Assembly (NCBI RefSeq): GCF_000379685.1
Contig: NZ_KB903252.1
Span: forward strand, 152,433-216,432
Source of the DNA: Catelliglobosispora koreensis DSM 44566
Lineage (GTDB): Bacteria; Actinomycetota; Actinomycetes; Mycobacteriales; Micromonosporaceae
Direction: 5' to 3'
Length of the DNA stretch: 64,000 nt
The first letter of the stretch is position 1; each line of letters starts with the position of its first letter. Below are positions 36,253 through 44,450 of this stretch, in pieces. A program made the translations under genes and the position numbers. Below the pieces are notes generated by a model, which was given only the letters and a program-made list of their open reading frames with translations, was not told where the DNA came from and ran no database searches.

Positions 36253-37416
36253 TCAAAACGTTACCGAGACGGCTCCGAACCATGCCTTTCCGTGCTCGCC
36301 ATCATCGATTAACAGCAGACTACGCTGGTCAGAGCCGTTAATCGAGATAGTTCGCTCAGCACCTACCGGTGTGGCGGATGGCAACTGGACCTTCCGCCAT
36401 TTACGTCCGTCCGCAGAGCCCCAAACTTCGTGGTCGTGGCCCGTCGCCCCGGCCACCAAGAGCCCGCCAGCCGCAGGAGCCAGGGACTTGACGCTCGGGG
36501 CGGCTGAGCCGCCCAAGGAGGAGAAGGCGCCGGTCTTCTCCCAGCTAGCCCCGTTGAGCCGCCACGCGCCGAAGGACTTTCCGTCCAGGCCGGCCGACCA
36601 GATTTCGCCGCCTCGGACCAGGACGCGTTGTAACTCTTCGTAACCGTCGGTCCCGGCGATGACGGTCCGCTGCCACGTCTTGCCGTCGGGGCTTGTCCAC
36701 GCCATCGGGTCCCGGTCGATGCGGCCTTTCGGCAGGAAACCGCCCACGACCAGCCATCCGCTATTGGCGTAAACGCCATCTGCCGCCCACGTCTCGCCAC
36801 GGGCGTCGGAAGCGAGCTCAGGGGCACCTTCGACGATGGTGAACTCCGTGGCATCCGGCGACAGCCAGACGGCCGAACCGGGTGTCCGGTTACCCACGAT
36901 CAGCCAGCTCGACGGGCCGGGAACCATCCGGGCCACGTTCATGTAGTTCGGGCCGTTATATAACTCGAAATGCGAGACGACTTCGGTAAGCGAGCCATCG
37001 GTTCCCTGATACCAGGTGCTCACGCGCGGATTGCCATGCGCGCCGCCCGTCTTGCTGCCGATGACGGCGATCTTCCCGTCCTTGCAGCCCGCCGAGTAGA
37101 GAATGCTGCGCTCGCCGTAATACGTCTTGGGGTTCATCGGCACGGTCTGCCACTGATTGCCATCGGGAGACGACCAGACCACCGGCCGTGTCTCCTCGCC
37201 GGGCGGCAGGACAGCTCCCACGATGTACCACCGGCCGGCGCACTGAACCGATTCGCGCACCATGATCCGGCCAGTCACGCCCTGTGGAAGCGGAAGGCTG
37301 ACCTCCTGCCAGGACGTCTGAATGAGCGTGTCCGGCTGCTGAGCGTCACCGCTCTCGCAGCCGGACACCAAAGTAATGAGCGCAAGGAACGAGGCAAGCA
37401 CGCGGCCGGGACGCAT
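36253..37416 (-). CDS. Secreted lipoprotein with repeated strand motif, function unknown
   Basis: 387 residues. A signal peptide with lipobox LVSGC (Cys20) leads into a domain with recurrent blocks of the type VWSSPDGNQWQTV, AWTSPDGKTWQRT and VWGSADGRKWRKV. These W-(T/S)S-x-DG-x-x-W repeats are those of beta-propeller-like (exo-alpha-sialidase or BNR-like) proteins. It is probably anchored on the outer face of the membrane. It is 11 bases downstream of the ANTAR regulator stop, so it could be cotranscribed. The substrate is unknown. Confidence 0.65.
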   Translation of the reverse strand: MRPGRVLASFLALITLVSGCESGDAQQPDTLIQTSWQEVSLPLPQGVTGRIMVRESVQCAGRWYIVGAVLPPGEETRPVVWSSPDGNQWQTVPMNPKTYYGERSILYSAGCKDGKIAVIGSKTGGAHGNPRVSTWYQGTDGSLTEVVSHFELYNGPNYMNVARMVPGPSSWLIVGNRTPGSAVWLSPDATEFTIVEGAPELASDARGETWAADGVYANSGWLVVGGFLPKGRIDRDPMAWTSPDGKTWQRTVIAGTDGYEELQRVLVRGGEIWSAGLDGKSFGAWRLNGASWEKTGAFSSLGGSAAPSVKSLAPAAGGLLVAGATGHDHEVWGSADGRKWRKVQLPSATPVGAERTISINGSDQRSLLLIDDGEHGKAWFGAVSVTF

Positions 37417-37427
37417 ACTTGCGGATT

Positions 37428-38036
37428 CTACGAACCTTCGGCTTGCTCCGCTTCCTCGATAATGCGCTCGGCGACTTCACGCATCGTCAAACGGTGATCC
37501 ATGGCGTTGCGCTGAATCCACTTGAAAGCCTGCGGTTCGGTCATGCCGAACTGGGTCATGAGCGTGCCCTTGGCCCGTTCCACGGCTTTGCGTGTCTCCA
37601 GGCGGTCCGTCAGGCCGGCGACCTCAGCTTCGAGCGCGGCCACCTCCGAGAACCGCGACATCGCGATCTCGATCGCCGGAACCAGGTCGCTCTGCTGGAA
37701 CGGCTTGACCAAATAGGCCATCGCTCCCGCCGCGCGCGCCCGCTCGACCAGATCACGCTGGCTGAACGCCGTCAGGATGATGACCGGCGCGATCCGGGCG
37801 CCAGCGATCTTCTCCGCCGCCGCGAGGCCGTCCATGATCGGCATCTTGATATCGAGGATGCATAGGTCGGGACGCAGCTCCTCAGCGAGCCGCACCGCCG
37901 TCTCCCCATCGCCAGCCTCGCCGACCACGTCGTAGCCTTCCTCGCCCAGCATTTCGGCAAGGTCGAGCCGGATCAGGGCCTCATCCTCTGCGATCAGCAC
38001 CCGCTTGCGCGCCGAACCCGCCTGCACCTCGGTCAC
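37428..38036 (-). CDS. pdtaR: ANTAR-domain response regulator (PdtaR-like)
   Basis: 202 residues. A receiver domain (residues 10-125) has the acidic pocket EDE (17-19), phospho-acceptor Asp62 (CILDIKMP) and Lys111 (YLVKPF). The C-terminal ANTAR domain (about 138-195) contains RKAVERAKGTLM and EPQAFKWIQRNAMDHRLTM, an RNA-binding three-helix bundle that stabilises antiterminator hairpins. It resembles mycobacterial Rv1626/PdtaR, and its place near polA and pyk agrees. The partner kinase PdtaS is not in the window. Start GTG 38036. Confidence 0.88.
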   Translation of the reverse strand: MTEVQAGSARKRVLIAEDEALIRLDLAEMLGEEGYDVVGEAGDGETAVRLAEELRPDLCILDIKMPIMDGLAAAEKIAGARIAPVIILTAFSQRDLVERARAAGAMAYLVKPFQQSDLVPAIEIAMSRFSEVAALEAEVAGLTDRLETRKAVERAKGTLMTQFGMTEPQAFKWIQRNAMDHRLTMREVAERIIEEAEQAEGS

Positions 38037-38064
38037 CTGCTACACCCCACACACCAGAACGTCG

Positions 38065-38095
38065 TTGCCTACCCGGCAGCCTAGTCGGGTACAGT
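38065..38095 (+). promoter_or_regulatory. Probable tRNA-Leu promoter
   Basis: TTGCCT (38065-38070) and TACAGT (38090-38095) are 19 bases apart and would start transcription about 45 bases before the mature tRNA. Confidence 0.45.
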
Positions 38096-38144
38096 ATGCG
38101 AAGCCTCGCGGGTGGTGGAAAATCGCCGCCCCAAAAGGCCGCCG

Positions 38145-38231
38145 GCCGGAGTGGAGAAATCGGCAGACTCGGCGCACTCAAAATGCGTTGCCTGAAAGGG
38201 CGTGCGGGTTCAAATCCCGCCTCCGGCACCA
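38145..38231 (+). tRNA. tRNA-Leu (anticodon CAA), CCA encoded
   Basis: The acceptor stem GCCGGAG pairs with CTCCGGC, followed by ACCA, so the CCA end is encoded. The anticodon stem GCGCA/TGCGT encloses the loop CTCAAAA, giving anticodon CAA, which reads UUG. A long variable arm and the T arm GCGGGTTCAAATCCCGC are present, as for a class II leucine tRNA. A homing-endonuclease-like gene begins only about 35 bases downstream on the same strand. Confidence 0.95.
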
Positions 38232-38265
38232 AACTTTTGTCACACGTCCGCTCGAAAATCGCCGG

Positions 38266-39018
38266 GTGCACTCTATTCACCTTCGCGTGAAAGCGCGGGC
38301 ACTCTACGCCCAAGGGCGTGGGCTTCGTGAAATCGGCCGGATTCTTGGGGTCCCCTACGACGCGATCCGCTACTGGTGTCGCATAACGACCACGCCAGAT
38401 TCTTACCATGAAGGTCTGGTCGAATGCCCGAGGTGCATTGATCCACCAGCCGCACCTTCGCCACCGGACCAATACGCCTATTTGCTCGGTCAATATCTTG
38501 GCGACGGACACATCGTGCTGACGGCTCGGGTTCCCGTCCTGCGGATCGCCTGCGCGACTGCCTATCCCGCAATCATGGCTGAGTGCGAGACGGCCATGCG
38601 GATGCTGCTCGGACGAAGGGTTCAGCGCGTCAGCAGGGACGGCTGCACGACGGTGCAAAGTTGTTCGAAGCATTGGGTGTGCTTGTTTCCGCAAGCGGGG
38701 CCGGGCCGTAAGCACGAGCGGCCGATTGTGCTCGAAGAGTGGCAAAGGGAGATCGTGCACCCACATGCCGGGATGTTTCTGCGTGGCTTGTTCCATTCGG
38801 ATGGGTGCCGTGTCGTCAATACCGTCAAGGTCGCGGGGCGGCTCTACGAGTACCCCCGATGGTTTTTCAATAATGAATCGCGGGATATCTTGGCGATCGC
38901 AGGCGAGGCGCTCAATATCCTCAATGTCCCGTGGCGGATGAACCGGGCCAACTCCATCAGCGTCGCAAAACGTGAAGCGGTGTCCATTCTCGACACGTTC
39001 ATTGGATTCAAGGCGTGA
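38266..39018 (+). CDS. HTH protein with two LAGLIDADG-like motifs, directly after tRNA-Leu
   Basis: 250 residues from GTG 38266 (GTG 38287 is an alternative). Residues 9-40 form a helix-turn-helix (GLREIGRILGVPYDAIRYWC), residues 54-57 a CPRC pair that may bind zinc, and two blocks resemble the paired LAGLIDADG helices: YLLGQYLGDG (Asp80) and FLRGLFHSDG (Asp179). That is the layout of a monomeric two-repeat homing endonuclease or of a regulator derived from one. No host intron or intein is visible. It sits 34 bases after the tRNA and probably shares its transcript. Whether it cuts or only binds DNA is unknown. Confidence 0.7.
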   Translation: MHSIHLRVKARALYAQGRGLREIGRILGVPYDAIRYWCRITTTPDSYHEGLVECPRCIDPPAAPSPPDQYAYLLGQYLGDGHIVLTARVPVLRIACATAYPAIMAECETAMRMLLGRRVQRVSRDGCTTVQSCSKHWVCLFPQAGPGRKHERPIVLEEWQREIVHPHAGMFLRGLFHSDGCRVVNTVKVAGRLYEYPRWFFNNESRDILAIAGEALNILNVPWRMNRANSISVAKREAVSILDTFIGFKA

Positions 39019-39097
39019 CACGCATCGGTTGATTGACATTCATCCCACCGATCGGGAAGCTCAGAGCGTCTTTGTCTTCCCATATCGAGGGGGAACA

Positions 39098-42000
39098 ATG
39101 CGCAGAGCGCGGCTGGCTGTCATGACCATTACTGGCATGGTGGCCGCATTGGTGCTGAACGCGCCAGTGCAAGCAGCACCCGCGGGCGAACCGCAGCCCG
39201 GCACGATGGATGTCTACGTCGGTGAGATCCAGACTGGACAGTTGCCTGAGTTCGTGAAGGCCGGCGTCGCCCGTGAGGACGTGTCGACGAAAGGCACGGC
39301 GAACCCAGACAAAATCAAGGTCGAGGCGATCCTCACGATCAAACAGGCCAAGACGCTGAAGGCCCGGGGACTCAGCCTCAATGTCAAGACCATCAAAGGG
39401 GTACCAGCGTCAAAAGCGCTGCGGCAAAAGGCGCTCGCTGGCCACACTGTCTACCGTTCCTACAGCCAGGCAGGCGGGATCAAGGACGAACTCATCCGGA
39501 CCGCTCGTGACAACCCCGGCATCACGAAGCTGGTCAACATCGGCAAGACGCATCAGGGCAAGGACATTTACGCGCTGAAGGTCTCGTCGATGGCGCGGTG
39601 GCTGCCAGATGGTTTGAAGCCGTCCACTTTGTACGCCGGTGGGCAGCACGCACGCGAGTGGATCACGCCGGAGATGACCCGGCGCCTGATGCATCACGTG
39701 ATCGCTGGCTACGGTAAGGACGCTCAGCTCACGAAACTGATTAACACCACGGAACTGTGGTTCCTGCCGGTCATCAACCCCGACGGCTACGATCACACGT
39801 TCACGCCGGACAATCGCTTGTGGCGCAAGAACTTGCGCGACAACGACGGCGACGGTCAGATCACGACGGCTGACGGCGTGGACCCGAACCGCAACTACGC
39901 GACCAAGTGGGCCTTTGACGACGAGGGTTCCTCGCCCGATCCGGCTAACGACACCTACCGTGGCCCGGGGCCGAACTCCGAGCCGGAGTCCAAGGCACTG
40001 GACGGGCTGTTCAAGAAGCTGCGGCCGAAGTTCTTCATCAACTACCACTCCGCCGCGGAACTATTGCTTTACGGCGTTGGCTGGCAGGTCAGCACCCCAC
40101 TGCCCGATGACGAGATCGCCGTCGCGCTCGCGGGCACGGACTCCAACTCGGCCATCCCCGGATATGACCCCGATATCTCGGCCGAGCTCTACACGACCAA
40201 CGGTGACACCGACACCCACATGCAGGTCAAGTACGGCTCGATTGGCTTCACGCCAGAGATGACGACCTGTGAGACGGTTTCGGACTCCATTCCCGACGAT
40301 GAATGGTTCGCCGAGGACTGCGAAAGTGGCTTCAACTTCCCGGATGACGAGGAGCTGATCCAGGCGGAGTTCGCCAAGAACATTCCGTTCGCGCTCTCGC
40401 TGGCGAAATCGGCTTGGGACCCGGCCAACCCGAAGACCGTCACCGGACTGTCCACTCCCGATTTCGCCGTCGATAAGTTCGACACCTCATTCGGGGGTAC
40501 TCAGCAAGTCGCCGCGATCGCACGCAAGTCCTTGCTGGCGGTGCGCATGCACTTCGCCATCAACGGCGGCGCGCCCAAGACGGCCCGCGTCGACGAGTGG
40601 AAGGGTGGCGAGCGTTACGGCGACACCCACACGGAGTATTTCGCCGAGTACCGCGGCAAAGTGACCGGCGCTAAAGCTGGTGACAGCGTCAAGGTGTGGT
40701 TCAGCGGTTTGAAGCTGGGCGCTGGTTTCGTGAACAGTGAGTCGTTCACCTACAAGGTGCACAACGACATCGGCGGCGACGTGCTCATCCTGGCCGCCGA
40801 GGACACGACCGGGCTTAGCCCGGTGCAGAACCTGCCCAGCGCGCAGTATGCCGATGAGGTGGCCGCATCGCTGACCGCGGCCGGGTTCTCAAGCGACGTC
40901 TACGACTTCGATCTGCAGGGCCGCAAGGCTCCGCATCACCTCGGAGTCTTGTCGCATTACCGGGCAGTGGTATGGGAAACGGGCGAGGACATCATCACGC
41001 GTTCCCCTGGTCAGGTGCCCGGCACGACAACGCGATCCGCGCTCGAGATCGAGCTGAACGTCCGGGACTATCTCAACGAGGGCGGCAAGCTGCTCGTGAG
41101 CGGAAAGTACGCGTTGTTCGCCCAGGCGGCCAACGGTGCGTACAACTACAACCCTGACGCCCCACCGGAATGCACGACCCCCGGTGACTACCCGTGTCTG
41201 ACGTTGGGTGACGACTTCCTGCAGTACTGGCTGGGCGCTTACGTCTACGTCAGTGGCGCGGGATCGACCGCGACGGGGACCTATCCGCTGGACGGCAACG
41301 CTGGACAATTCGCCGGCTTTGACGCCCAGCTCGACGACAGCCAGGACAACACCTCGTCGTTCCTGGCGACGTCAACGTTCCTGCCGCAGTTCCCCGGTTC
41401 GGCCACGGTGGACTGGATCCGCCCGGGCGCGGCTCCGTTCGATCCGCACACGGGAAGCTGGTATCTGTACAGCGGACGCAATGACGAATCGTTCAAGCGA
41501 ATGACCCGCACCGTGGACTTGACCTCCGCGGCGACCGGTTCACTGAACTTCTGGACCTCTTATGACGTGGAGGCGGACTGGGATTACCTGTTCGTCGAAG
41601 CGCACGAGGTCGGGACGGACACCTGGACCACGTTGCCGGAAGCCAACGGGCACACCCAAACCGGTACCGGCGAAAGCTGCCTTAGCGGCAATGGCTGGCG
41701 TGAGCTGCACCCGCAGCTGAACCACTACCAGGGTCTGGACTGTTCGCCAACGGGAACGACCGGCACGTGGAACGCGGCGACAGGCTCGTCTGGTGGCTGG
41801 CAGGAGTGGACGGTTGACCTGTCCGCTTACGCGGGCAAGCAGGTCGAGATCTCCATCAGCTACGCGTCGGACTGGGGCACACAGGGCCTCGGTGTGTTCA
41901 TCGACGACACCACGGTCACCGTTGGTGGCTCGACGTCCTTTGAGGACGGTCTGGGTGGCTGGACTGTTGGCACGGCGCCGGGTTCGGCGGCGACCGCCAC

Positions 42001-42148
42001 GTTCACGCGCAGTCAGACCGCGTTCGACGAAGGTGCTGTGGTCGTCACGGCTGACACCGTTTACACCGGCTTCGGGCTGGAAGGCCTGACCCCGGCGGCC
42101 CGCGCCGACTTCGTCGCCAGGGCCATGCGTCACCTGCTCGGCAGCTAG
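39098..42148 (+). CDS. Secreted zinc carboxypeptidase (M14) with long C-terminal extension
   Basis: 1016 residues from ATG 39098, preceded by GAGGGGG. Signal peptide 1-28, a propeptide-like region (35-115), then an M14 peptidase domain: zinc ligands His184 and Glu187 (HAREW) and His317 (NYHS), substrate-binding NR in DPNRNY (264-265) and catalytic Glu387 (FTPEM). About 550 residues follow with beta-sandwich features and an immune-inhibitor-A-like part (SGRNDESFKRMTRTVDL, VDLSAYAGKQVEISISYASD, shown as fragments). It should remove C-terminal residues from peptides outside the cell. Four-part architecture is typical of actinomycete secreted peptidases. A strong terminator follows. Confidence 0.88.
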   Translation: MRRARLAVMTITGMVAALVLNAPVQAAPAGEPQPGTMDVYVGEIQTGQLPEFVKAGVAREDVSTKGTANPDKIKVEAILTIKQAKTLKARGLSLNVKTIKGVPASKALRQKALAGHTVYRSYSQAGGIKDELIRTARDNPGITKLVNIGKTHQGKDIYALKVSSMARWLPDGLKPSTLYAGGQHAREWITPEMTRRLMHHVIAGYGKDAQLTKLINTTELWFLPVINPDGYDHTFTPDNRLWRKNLRDNDGDGQITTADGVDPNRNYATKWAFDDEGSSPDPANDTYRGPGPNSEPESKALDGLFKKLRPKFFINYHSAAELLLYGVGWQVSTPLPDDEIAVALAGTDSNSAIPGYDPDISAELYTTNGDTDTHMQVKYGSIGFTPEMTTCETVSDSIPDDEWFAEDCESGFNFPDDEELIQAEFAKNIPFALSLAKSAWDPANPKTVTGLSTPDFAVDKFDTSFGGTQQVAAIARKSLLAVRMHFAINGGAPKTARVDEWKGGERYGDTHTEYFAEYRGKVTGAKAGDSVKVWFSGLKLGAGFVNSESFTYKVHNDIGGDVLILAAEDTTGLSPVQNLPSAQYADEVAASLTAAGFSSDVYDFDLQGRKAPHHLGVLSHYRAVVWETGEDIITRSPGQVPGTTTRSALEIELNVRDYLNEGGKLLVSGKYALFAQAANGAYNYNPDAPPECTTPGDYPCLTLGDDFLQYWLGAYVYVSGAGSTATGTYPLDGNAGQFAGFDAQLDDSQDNTSSFLATSTFLPQFPGSATVDWIRPGAAPFDPHTGSWYLYSGRNDESFKRMTRTVDLTSAATGSLNFWTSYDVEADWDYLFVEAHEVGTDTWTTLPEANGHTQTGTGESCLSGNGWRELHPQLNHYQGLDCSPTGTTGTWNAATGSSGGWQEWTVDLSAYAGKQVEISISYASDWGTQGLGVFIDDTTVTVGGSTSFEDGLGGWTVGTAPGSAATATFTRSQTAFDEGAVVVTADTVYTGFGLEGLTPAARADFVARAMRHLLGS

Positions 42149-42162
42149 AGTCCTTCGCACAT

Positions 42163-42194
42163 GCGGGCCGTCGCGAATTTCCGCGGCGGCCCGC
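42163..42194. terminator. Strong hairpin between convergent genes
   Basis: GCGGGCCGTCGCG (42163-42175) and CGCGGCGGCCCGC (42182-42194) pair over 13 positions with one G-T mismatch, around a six-base loop, and a T-rich stretch follows on the plus strand. It ends the carboxypeptidase transcript and possibly that of the Rrf2 gene. Confidence 0.7.
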
Positions 42195-42211
42195 TCAACA
42201 TTCTTTGGTAG

Positions 42212-42619
42212 TTACAGAGCCGGTGTGGGCACGCCCAGGGGTGGCAGGTCACCACTGACCACATGCGACACCTTGACCTCGGTCAGGATGTGCCGTTCGG
42301 CGTCTTCGAGCGCTGTCCACACCTGCTGTAGCGCTCCGCTGCTCTGGCTGCGTGGCGACCCCAGCGGACCGTCGATGACTTCGATGATCTCGAGCAAGGA
42401 AATCTCGGTGACCGGCTTGGCCAGCCAGTAGCCGCCTTCCGGCCCGCGCTGGGCGAAGACGATGCCGCCGCGGCGCAGCTGCAGCAGGATGCTTTCGCAG
42501 AACTTCGGTGGGATTTCCTGCGCACGGGCGATCTTGTCTGCGGTGACGGGTGACTCCCCACCGGTGGCGAGTTCCAGCACGGCGCGGAGGGCGTAATCGA
42601 CACGGGCAGACAGTCGCAT
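42212..42619 (-). CDS. Rrf2-family transcriptional regulator
   Basis: 135 residues. The winged helix begins MRLSARVDYALRAVLELA and has the typical wing QRGPEGGYWLAKP. The three clustered cysteines that hold an iron-sulphur cluster in IscR or NsrR are absent; only one Cys (KFCESIL, in the recognition helix) is present. It is therefore more like the cluster-free Rrf2 branch (CymR, YwgB). It lies 10 bases from the dehydratase gene on the same strand and may be the last gene of the pyk-tesB-dehydratase run. Confidence 0.82.
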   Translation of the reverse strand: MRLSARVDYALRAVLELATGGESPVTADKIARAQEIPPKFCESILLQLRRGGIVFAQRGPEGGYWLAKPVTEISLLEIIEVIDGPLGSPRSQSSGALQQVWTALEDAERHILTEVKVSHVVSGDLPPLGVPTPAL

Positions 42620-42629
42620 GCGATCAAGC

Positions 42630-43541
42630 TTAGGTGAGGCAAGTTCGCAACAGCGACGGGTCTACATTTCCGCCGCTGAGCACGGCGACTGTCCGGCCCT
42701 TCGGCAGCAGCCCGCTCCGGTGGGCGGCCACTGCCAGGGCACCGCTCGGCTCGACGACGAGCCGGGCGTTGAGGGCCAGATCGCCCATCGCGGCACAGAT
42801 GTCCTCTTCGCTCACGGTCACGACGTCATCGACGTAGGCCTGGATGTGCTCGAAAGTCAGCGGGGACGGCGCGGTGCGTACGCCATCGGCAATGGTTTGG
42901 TAGGTCTTCTCAATCGGCCACGTCACCAGTTCGCCGTGGCGGAAGCTCTCAGCGGTCTCCCCCGCCAGTTCCGGTTCCACGCCGATCACCTTCACTGATG
43001 GCTTGAGCGCTTTGGCGGCTACGGCGATGCCGGAGATGAGCCCGCCACCGCCGACCGGAGTGGCGATGACGTCCACATCGGACAGATCATGCAGGATCTC
43101 CAGCGCGATCGTGCCCTGCCCGGCAATGACAAGCGGATGATCGAACGGTGGGATGAGCACCGCATCTTGTTCTGCCGCAATGCTTTCCGCGCGCGAAAGG
43201 CGATCGGCTGGCTCGACGACGACGATGGCCGCTCCGGAGCGGCGCAGAGCCTCCATCTTGCCAGCGGGGGTGGTCGAGGGCACGACGATCGTGGCCGGAA
43301 TGCCAAATGTCTTGGCGGCCAAGGCAATCGCTTGCCCATGATTGCCGGACGAGTGGGTGACGACCGCTTTGGGCTTAAGCGCTGAGACAGCGTTTACGCC
43401 GCCGCGGACCTTAAAGGCGCCAATGGACTGAAGCGTTTCCGGCTTGAGCCACAGACCTTCGCCAAACGGCAAAAGCGGCGTCCACATGGCGATGCCACGG
43501 ATGCGTTCGGCCGCGTCCTGGACATCCTTCAGCGTGATCAT
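42630..43541 (-). CDS. PLP-dependent threonine/serine dehydratase or racemase-like enzyme
   Basis: 303 residues. Fold type II landmarks: Lys44 in SIGAFKVRG forms the Schiff base, SSGNHGQ and GGGGLISG bind the phosphate. It has no C-terminal regulatory domain, so it fits the catabolic dehydratase or serine racemase group rather than biosynthetic IlvA. The ATG at 43541 overlaps the tesB stop (ATGA). Pyruvate or 2-oxobutyrate as product would fit the neighbouring pyruvate kinase, but this is inference. Confidence 0.82.
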   Translation of the reverse strand: MITLKDVQDAAERIRGIAMWTPLLPFGEGLWLKPETLQSIGAFKVRGGVNAVSALKPKAVVTHSSGNHGQAIALAAKTFGIPATIVVPSTTPAGKMEALRRSGAAIVVVEPADRLSRAESIAAEQDAVLIPPFDHPLVIAGQGTIALEILHDLSDVDVIATPVGGGGLISGIAVAAKALKPSVKVIGVEPELAGETAESFRHGELVTWPIEKTYQTIADGVRTAPSPLTFEHIQAYVDDVVTVSEEDICAAMGDLALNARLVVEPSGALAVAAHRSGLLPKGRTVAVLSGGNVDPSLLRTCLT

Positions 43542-44449
43542 GCGCCGACCCGCCGCAGCAAACCCTCCTGCACGGCCGACGCGATGTGCCGCCCGTCGCG
43601 GGTGAACATGCGCCCGGTCGCCAGGCCACGGCTGCCCGACGCGGTCGGGCTCGTGCAGTCGTAGAGGAACCACTCATCGACCCGGAACGGGCGGTGGAAC
43701 CACATCGCGTGGTCGAGGGAAGCGCCGATCACGCCGCCCGGTCCCCACACTTCGCCGTGCACCGAAAGAACCGAGTCCAGCAGCGTCATGTCCGACGCAT
43801 ACGTGAGCAGGCAAGCGTGCAGCAGCGGATCGTCGGGCAGTTTGCCGTCAAGCTTCATCCACACGCGATGGTTGGGCTCGGCTTTGCGATCGCCCGGCCG
43901 CATCCAGCCCGGGGCGTCGAGATAACGCACGTCAAAGGGCCGCGGCATGGACTTCCAGATGCCGATGCGCTCGGGATAGTGGGCGATCAGCTCACTGAGC
44001 GTCGGCACGTCTTCCGGCCCTGGCAGCTCGGCCGGGGCCGGCTCGTGATGGTCGAGCCCCTGCTCCTGGATCTGGAACGACGCTGACATGAAGAAGATCG
44101 TCTTGCCGCCCTGCTTGGCGACCGAGCGCCGCACCGAGAACGAGCGGCCATCACGGATCTTTTCCACCTCGTACTCAATCGGCTCGCCCGTGTCGCCAGC
44201 CCGCACGAAATAGCCGTGCAGCGAGTGCACATGGCGCTTGGGATCAACCGTCCGCCCGGCGGCGACCAGGGCCTGCGCGGCGACCTGACCGCCATAAACC
44301 CGCATCGGGCCAAGCGGCGGATTCTGCCCGGTGAACCGCAAATCCTCGTCTTGCGACAAGTTGAGCAGCTCTACCAGGGCGTCCACGGATGCTTGGCCCG
44401 ATAGCGGTGCGTCTGGTGCGCCTTCGGTCCGAAACTGCGGCGTCTTCAC
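43538..44449 (-). CDS. tesB: Acyl-CoA thioesterase II
   Basis: 303 residues forming a tandem hot-dog protein: RVYGGQVAAQALVAAGRT and HSLHGYFVRAGDTGEPI in the first half, and LDHAMWFHRPFRVDEWFLYD with GRMFTRDGRHIASAVQEG in the second, the TesB pattern. It hydrolyses medium and long acyl-CoA esters. The GTG at 44449 follows the pyk stop by one base (TGAGGTG), so translation depends on coupling. The order pyk-tesB is the conserved actinobacterial one. Confidence 0.9.
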   Translation of the reverse strand: MKTPQFRTEGAPDAPLSGQASVDALVELLNLSQDEDLRFTGQNPPLGPMRVYGGQVAAQALVAAGRTVDPKRHVHSLHGYFVRAGDTGEPIEYEVEKIRDGRSFSVRRSVAKQGGKTIFFMSASFQIQEQGLDHHEPAPAELPGPEDVPTLSELIAHYPERIGIWKSMPRPFDVRYLDAPGWMRPGDRKAEPNHRVWMKLDGKLPDDPLLHACLLTYASDMTLLDSVLSVHGEVWGPGGVIGASLDHAMWFHRPFRVDEWFLYDCTSPTASGSRGLATGRMFTRDGRHIASAVQEGLLRRVGA

Positions 44450-44450
44450 C

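Noticed and set aside
38005..38265. Upstream extension of the LAGLIDADG-like frame through the tRNA gene
   Set aside because: The frame is open by chance across the tRNA; the tRNA folds fully, and GTG 38266 gives a start consistent with the helix-turn-helix.
38145..39097. Integrative element at the tRNA-Leu 3' end
   Set aside because: I saw no second copy of the tRNA 3' end and no integrase in the window.
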